In this document: positions 13,819 to 17,862 of the stretch, piece after piece
How positions within the stretch are numbered: the first letter of the stretch is position 1
How the letters are laid out: every line of letters begins with the position of its first letter
Translations under genes and position numbers: made by a program
Source: Promethearchaeota archaeon
Lineage (GTDB): Archaea > Asgardarchaeota > Lokiarchaeia > Sigynarchaeales > SOKP01
Direction: 5' to 3'
Length of the DNA: 17,862 bases
NCBI GenBank assembly: GCA_016839425.1
Contig: JAEOUI010000173.1
Location: forward strand, 1 to 17,862
Notes under the pieces: generated by a model
Databases searched by the model: none
Told to the model about the DNA's origin: nothing
What the model saw: the letters and a program-made list of their open reading frames with translations, nothing else

Positions 13819-15117
13819 ATGCAGAACAAACATTATCTATACTTGCTTTTAGCGAACATCTTATGGGGCTTGATTCCTGTAATTGTATCAGATGTTTTTA
13901 ACGATGTATCGGTTCTTACGGTAATTTTTCTTCGATTCTTCACATGTGGTATCGCATTTCTATTTATTGCTTGTAGCCTTCTTGTTTTTAACAACAAATA
14001 TTCTTCTAAACAATCCATACCACTAAATATATTTATTGAAGTTTTAAAATCAAAAAATGCTTCTTTTCGCGATTTTAAAAATATAATATATTTTGGGATT
14101 TTAGGATTTTTAGGAGTTGTAATGCAGATTATCTTCTATTTTTTAGCATTAAAACTCACATCTATTGGATTTGTGATGATTGGGTTCATCGTTTCGAATG
14201 TTCTAATGGCGGCGTACCAACACGGAAAATCAGAAAGCTTGGATGTGTTTAAATTAATGTACTTGTCCTTATTGATCTTTTCCATCCTTATTATCATTTA
14301 TGTAAAGACATCGGAAACATATAACTTTTCATTATTAGGGTTGGTTTATGTCATAGGATTTAGCGCTTGCTTGTTGTTCTTCCATATATATATCAATAGA
14401 GATCCATTGACGAAAAACGAATTAAAGATCGTAAGCAATAACAAAAATTACAAGGTTATTCGCCTTTTATTCAAGCTATCGTTGATGTTTTTGCTCGGTA
14501 TCGCCGGAATGTTCATTTTTTTGTTGATAATGCTCTTGATTCCCATAGAACCTATATTAGTGTCCGAAATATATCTCTTTTTTGCTCAAATAACAGACGC
14601 ATCCATTTTATTCAGGTGGGAGATATTATTCATTATTATTTTTTCTACGATCTTTCCGTACTTGCTGATATTCGTTGCATATAGCTATTGGAGCCCTTAT
14701 AATTTAACATACAACCAATGGAGCTCCATTCTCACCGTAGTCGAACCCATGACTGCCTTGTTTTGTGGGGCAATTTTCGTTCAAGAATATTTTCCAACGG
14801 AATTGTTGGTCATCACGCTTTTTCTACTTGTTTTATCCATCATCCTTCGCTACATCCACGAGAGATCGGTTAAAGTTAACGCCTGCGTGCTCTTGAATAT
14901 AAAAGACGGTTGTATGGAAAATCTACCACTCAAGTTATTGGGTTTTAGTGGAATTAATCACATTGATATGTTAGTAGGAAAGTATGATATGATATTAACG
15001 GTTAAAAAAAGCTCAATCAAGGATTTTTACTATCTCAACGAGCAATTACAAAACTTAGAAGAGATTAATAAAACTACCATATTATTTATTAACAAGGTAT
15101 CTAAAATAAACACTTAA
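13819..15117 (+). CDS. EamA/DMT-type transporter fused to an Lrp/AsnC ligand-binding (RAM) domain
   Basis: This 432-residue protein has about ten membrane helices (1-347), arranged as two EamA-like halves. The first begins with LLLANILWGLIPVIVSDVF, the classic EamA opening. The second ends with ILTVVEPMTALFCGAIFVQE (304-323), the usual PxxA...E block. Proteins of this drug/metabolite superfamily move amino acids, nucleosides or sugars. Residues about 352-430 are unlike a transporter tail. They read as a beta-alpha-beta-beta-alpha-beta domain with VGKYDMILTV (386-395), matching the GxYD signature of the Lrp/AsnC effector domain, normally fused to a DNA-binding helix-turn-helix. This suggests an amino-acid sensor controlling the carrier. 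The next gene encodes a free copy of that domain. An unusually long loop lies between the halves (about 195-214). Confidence 0.85.
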   Translation: MQNKHYLYLLLANILWGLIPVIVSDVFNDVSVLTVIFLRFFTCGIAFLFIACSLLVFNNKYSSKQSIPLNIFIEVLKSKNASFRDFKNIIYFGILGFLGVVMQIIFYFLALKLTSIGFVMIGFIVSNVLMAAYQHGKSESLDVFKLMYLSLLIFSILIIIYVKTSETYNFSLLGLVYVIGFSACLLFFHIYINRDPLTKNELKIVSNNKNYKVIRLLFKLSLMFLLGIAGMFIFLLIMLLIPIEPILVSEIYLFFAQITDASILFRWEILFIIIFSTIFPYLLIFVAYSYWSPYNLTYNQWSSILTVVEPMTALFCGAIFVQEYFPTELLVITLFLLVLSIILRYIHERSVKVNACVLLNIKDGCMENLPLKLLGFSGINHIDMLVGKYDMILTVKKSSIKDFYYLNEQLQNLEEINKTTILFINKVSKINT

Positions 15118-15138
15118 TTAAACGAAGGTAATAAAACC

Positions 15139-15384
15139 ATGACCCTAAAAGCCATAATTTTTTTTAAGATAGACTTGAAGGCAATGAATAAAGTCTTGGA
15201 AGAACTAAAACAAATTCCCAAGATCAAGAAATTGTTATCTCTCACGGGCGATTACGATGCTATAGCCGAGATCGAAACGGAAACATCCGAAGAGTTATTC
15301 GATATTTTTTGCAAGCAAATAGACTTGATAGACGGGCTTACTGATACGAATACGCATGTTATTATGAAATCATGGGAAAAATAG
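15139..15384 (+). CDS. Stand-alone Lrp/AsnC ligand-binding (RAM/SARD) protein
   Basis: This 81-residue protein consists of just the effector domain of Lrp/AsnC regulators, without the helix-turn-helix. It starts with beta-strand AIIFFKI (5-11), then a helix, LLSLTGDYDAIAEIE (32-46) with the GxYD ligand-site motif at 37-40, a second helix and a last strand (HVIMKSW). Such domains form dimers and higher rings that bind amino acids at the interface. The gene lies 21 nt after the transporter-RAM fusion, with AAGGT about 9 nt before its ATG, and 4 nt before the next gene, so it is co-transcribed. A likely partner is the fused domain of the transporter. It has no DNA-binding part of its own. Confidence 0.9.
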   Translation: MTLKAIIFFKIDLKAMNKVLEELKQIPKIKKLLSLTGDYDAIAEIETETSEELFDIFCKQIDLIDGLTDTNTHVIMKSWEK

Positions 15385-15388
15385 TACT

Positions 15389-16222
15389 ATGGGAAACATA
15401 CCGAATTTTATTTTAGCCACTACATTTCACGAACCAGAATTTCGGTTAAAAATTGCTTTTAAAAAAGCACTTCCAGAAATAAAAAAGCTTTTTCCCCTTC
15501 GATTAACTTGCTGCACGCCAACAACTAATAATGGTGTGATATCTTTTTTGAAAAAGCAAGGATTTGTGGTATTAATCAGCCCTTCAATAAGCCAAATTGA
15601 AACATACACTCTAGCGCTTAAATTTGCTCTTGAACAAGTAAAAGAGAAGACTATTCAAAAAATATTATATATCGATCTCGATCGTTTGATTCATTGGATA
15701 AACTTCTTTCCTGATGAAATTGCTAATCTCACCCAAAGAACTGATTTCGATTATCTACACATTAGTCGGAACGCTCGTGCGTTTGATACGCATCCATTAA
15801 CTCAAAAGGAAACTGAAGTCGTGGTAAACGAGATGGCGTCTAAAATACTTGGATTCGAACGCGTTATAGACTTCATCTCGGCGTGCTTTGCCTTAAGCCC
15901 TTTGTTGTTAGAAAAATTACTCGATGATAAACACGAGACATCAATGGGATTTTATTGCTCGTGGCCCGTTTTTTGTTGGAGATTAGCAAAATCAAAATTA
16001 ATAGTCGAAGTAGAAGGACTTGAATGGGAAACACCTGATAGATTTCAAGACGAGATATCCGAAAAAGGGTATGATACATGGTTAGAACATTTTCAATCGG
16101 CTCGCGAATGGGAAAAAAGGGTTAAATTAATGAAGGAATGCTTGCTTGAGCTCATTAATAAAGAATATATTAGTTATTGTGATTTATCTTCCCAAAAAGA
16201 GATTAATATGAAGCAAAAATGA
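15389..16222 (+). CDS. Putative GT-A-like glycosyltransferase or nucleotide-sugar-binding protein
   Basis: This 277-residue soluble protein resembles GT-A glycosyltransferases by pattern rather than by a family I can name. The N-terminus ILATTFHEPE (8-17) fits the first nucleotide-binding strand. ILYIDLDRLIHW (92-103) places D96-x-D98 at the end of a strand, as in the metal-binding DxD motif. RNARAFDTHPLTQKETE (127-143) looks like an acceptor or phosphate-binding segment. The C-terminal third is Trp- and Glu-rich (WPVFCWRL, LEWETPDRF). There is no membrane segment. Its ATG lies 4 nt after the RAM gene stop, so it belongs to the transporter unit, though a biochemical link is not obvious. The whole protein is intact. 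Confidence 0.6.
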   Translation: MGNIPNFILATTFHEPEFRLKIAFKKALPEIKKLFPLRLTCCTPTTNNGVISFLKKQGFVVLISPSISQIETYTLALKFALEQVKEKTIQKILYIDLDRLIHWINFFPDEIANLTQRTDFDYLHISRNARAFDTHPLTQKETEVVVNEMASKILGFERVIDFISACFALSPLLLEKLLDDKHETSMGFYCSWPVFCWRLAKSKLIVEVEGLEWETPDRFQDEISEKGYDTWLEHFQSAREWEKRVKLMKECLLELINKEYISYCDLSSQKEINMKQK

Positions 16223-16232
16223 ATATTTTAAT

Positions 16233-16263
16233 ATATTATTTTTTTTATTTCTTAATCTCTTTT
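16233..16263 (+). terminator. T-rich terminator after the transporter unit
   Basis: A T8 tract (16239-16246) inside a longer T-rich run follows the stop at 16222 closely. It is consistent with the end of the three-gene transcript. Confidence 0.45.
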
Positions 16264-16372
16264 CCTATTTTTGAAATTCTATTTTTAATTAACACATTTT
16301 AAGTTTGGGCGTATCATTGCTCATTTTCTTTTGATTGGAAGAAATTCAATTTCAAAATAGTTCTAGTCCCTT

Positions 16373-16380
16373 TTATATAA
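16373..16380 (+). promoter_or_regulatory. TATA box lying very close to the surface-protein ATG
   Basis: TTATATAA is a near-ideal archaeal TATA box, but it ends only 6 bp before the first in-frame ATG (16387). A start of transcription about 25 bp downstream would fall inside the frame. Either the box is not used or translation begins later at a non-ATG codon. Confidence 0.35.
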
Positions 16381-16386
16381 AGTCAC

Positions 16387-17862
16387 ATGGGATTGGGATC
16401 TTATATTATTTCAAAAAATACAAATGGTGTACACGCAATTAAATTCTCAAAATTTTTAATAGTTATTATATTGATATCTTGTATAAGCCTTGGAACGCTT
16501 GCAGTCTTTTATTTTCTACCCTTTTCACCCCCAAATACTACCGAAGAGAACGATTTAGATGATGATAATTCAATAGACGATCAAATAGCTCCAATGATAA
16601 ATATTTTTAATCCCATAAACACTATCTATAAGAACGCCACTCAAAAACTCACAATTATAGCCTCGGATGACAATATTATTGATCGGATTTGGTATAATTA
16701 TAATGATATTAATCAAACTTATATAAGTCCTATAGATGTAACCTTCAACGAAGGATTGAACACATTAAGAGCTTGGGCAAACGATTCGGCGGGAAACATT
16801 GCTTCTACTTCAAAGAATTTCACAATAGATACAAAAACTCCCATCGTTAGTATTATCAACCCCGCAAATACTTCTTACACACATCAAACACGATTGTTAA
16901 ACATTTCTGCATTGGACGAAGGCTCAATCGATAAAATATGGTACGAATGGAACGGTTCGATAACATTCTATGAAGAACCTGTTTGTATTACATTTAATAA
17001 AGGTACTAATACAATTCGTGCTTGGGCAAACGATACGGCGGGAAATATTGGAATGAGCTCTATTTCGTTTACTGTTAAAACTTATACCCCAGAAGATGCG
17101 TTTATTTCTATTTGGAATGCAATAGGTCGGATAATCAGATTACCTTTATTACCAGCTGGAAATTACGATTTTACGATAGACTGGGGAGATAGCAATAGCG
17201 ATTATATCACAAATTGGGATCAACCAGAAGTCACTCATATATACCAATCAGAAAGTATTTATACCATTAATATCACGGGAGAAATAGAAGGTTGGGCTTT
17301 TAAAAATATTGGATCAGGATATAAAATGCTTGAAATTGAACAATGGGGAAATTTACGGCTAGGAAATTCGGGGTTTTACTTCCAAGGGTGTGAAAATCTT
17401 GAAATTACTGCTAACGATTGTTTAGACTTAACGGGAACGACAAATTTATACAGAATGTTTAGATCTTGTCAATTTACCACGGTAAATAGGATAAGCGATT
17501 GGGACATGTCGAGCGTGACAAATATGAGCCACATGTTCTATTATGCTTCTAATTTCAACCAACAGATTAACGATTGGAACACATCGAGCGTCGTGGATAT
17601 GAGCCACATGTTCTATTATGCATCTGATTTTAACCAGTCTGTTAACAATTGGGACACATCGAGCGTCATGGACATGAGCCACATGTTCTATTATGCATCT
17701 GATTTTAACCAACCGATTGGAGATTGGGATACATCGAACGTCGAGGATATGAGCCACATGTTCTATATTGCCAGCAATTTTAATCAGCAAATTGACGTTT
17801 GGGACACATCGAGCGTCGTGGACAAGAACAGGATGTTCTATCACTCGTCTAAGTTTAATCAG
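16387..17862 (+). CDS. BspA-like (DUF285) surface protein with Ig-like and PKD-like domains, truncated by the window end
   Basis: The frame stays open for 492 codons to the last base. Residues about 20-46 form one hydrophobic segment (FLIVIILISCISLGTLAVFYF), a signal anchor. It is followed by an acidic linker (52-66). Two related Ig-like repeats of about 80 residues follow (69-149 and 150-230). Each contains IWY and ends RAWANDSAGN or RAWANDTAGN. A PKD-like domain (about 236-303) has the hallmark IDWGDS and HIYQSESIYTINITG. From about 372 come 25-residue repeats with W(D/N)xSxVxxMSHMFYxASxFNQ, the DUF285 or BspA-like leucine-rich type. The protein should be exported and anchored by its N-terminal helix, for adhesion or cell-cell contact. 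Many Asn-x-Ser/Thr sites allow N-glycosylation. The start is uncertain: no ribosome binding site, and an in-frame stop at 16378. Confidence 0.88.
   Translation, partial: MGLGSYIISKNTNGVHAIKFSKFLIVIILISCISLGTLAVFYFLPFSPPNTTEENDLDDDNSIDDQIAPMINIFNPINTIYKNATQKLTIIASDDNIIDRIWYNYNDINQTYISPIDVTFNEGLNTLRAWANDSAGNIASTSKNFTIDTKTPIVSIINPANTSYTHQTRLLNISALDEGSIDKIWYEWNGSITFYEEPVCITFNKGTNTIRAWANDTAGNIGMSSISFTVKTYTPEDAFISIWNAIGRIIRLPLLPAGNYDFTIDWGDSNSDYITNWDQPEVTHIYQSESIYTINITGEIEGWAFKNIGSGYKMLEIEQWGNLRLGNSGFYFQGCENLEITANDCLDLTGTTNLYRMFRSCQFTTVNRISDWDMSSVTNMSHMFYYASNFNQQINDWNTSSVVDMSHMFYYASDFNQSVNNWDTSSVMDMSHMFYYASDFNQPIGDWDTSNVEDMSHMFYIASNFNQQIDVWDTSSVVDKNRMFYHSSKFNQ
17500..17862 (+). repeat. Tandem 75-bp repeats coding for BspA-like units
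   Basis: Units begin at 17500, 17575, 17650, 17725 and 17800 (the last cut off). The core ATGAGCCACATGTTCTAT recurs at exactly 75-bp spacing (17524, 17599, 17674, 17749). Repeats 2 and 3 are nearly identical over most of the unit, a sign of recent duplication or gene conversion. More repeats probably continue beyond the window. Confidence 0.9.

Noticed and set aside
17446..17844. Minus-strand open frame of 132 codons with repeated VHDARCVP-like units
   Set aside because: It is the mirror of the 75-bp repeats of the surface-protein gene; its periodicity derives from the coding repeats on the plus strand, and that frame is the well-supported one.

Overview
The window is strongly AT-rich and looks archaeal. 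Several genes are preceded by TATA-like boxes about 25 bp before the presumed transcript start, and several start with no leader. Other genes have clear GGAGG-type ribosome binding sites, with TTG and GTG starts coupled to the preceding stop. T-tracts follow many stops. The gene content (SDS22-type leucine-rich repeat protein, BspA-like DUF285 surface protein, stand-alone Lrp ligand-binding domain, many lineage-specific membrane proteins) fits an Asgard archaeon such as the Lokiarchaeia. That assignment is inference from content and style; no rRNA or universal marker lies in the window.

Layout. 39-2273 (minus) is a complete monomeric class II (B12-dependent) ribonucleotide reductase with an N-terminal ATP-cone. 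A divergent promoter region follows. 2622-8253 (plus) is an apparent operon of six membrane proteins with left-handed beta-helix (hexapeptide) domains. They fall into three types in the order A-B-C-A-B-C, so a three-gene cassette was duplicated in tandem. In the first cassette the genes are coupled by 4-nt stop/start overlaps. Convergent to it is a small CxxCxxCC (YkgJ-type) cysteine-cluster protein. Then come a 13-repeat SDS22-like LRR protein (plus), a TatD-family metal-dependent hydrolase (minus) and a six-helix membrane protein of unknown function with a likely leaderless transcript.

12000-13820 is gene-poor. It holds two small ORFs whose upstream regions share a 16-nt element, a Lys/Glu/Ala-rich coiled-coil protein (minus), and a 426-bp noncoding stretch with a perfect inverted repeat. 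13819-16222 (plus) is a compact three-gene unit: a DMT/EamA-type transporter fused at its C-terminus to an Lrp/AsnC ligand-binding (RAM) domain, a free RAM protein, and a putative GT-A-like glycosyltransferase. The window ends inside a large secreted or anchored surface protein with two Ig-like repeats, a PKD-like domain and 25-residue BspA-like repeats.

Most interesting are (1) the duplicated A-B-C cassette. It resembles a split version of the membrane-embedded, three-module C-terminal half of epsilon-poly-lysine-synthetase-like (Pls) enzymes, and it could form heterotrimeric beta-helix enzymes. (2) The transporter-RAM fusion next to a free RAM protein suggests ligand-gated transport control without a DNA-binding regulator.
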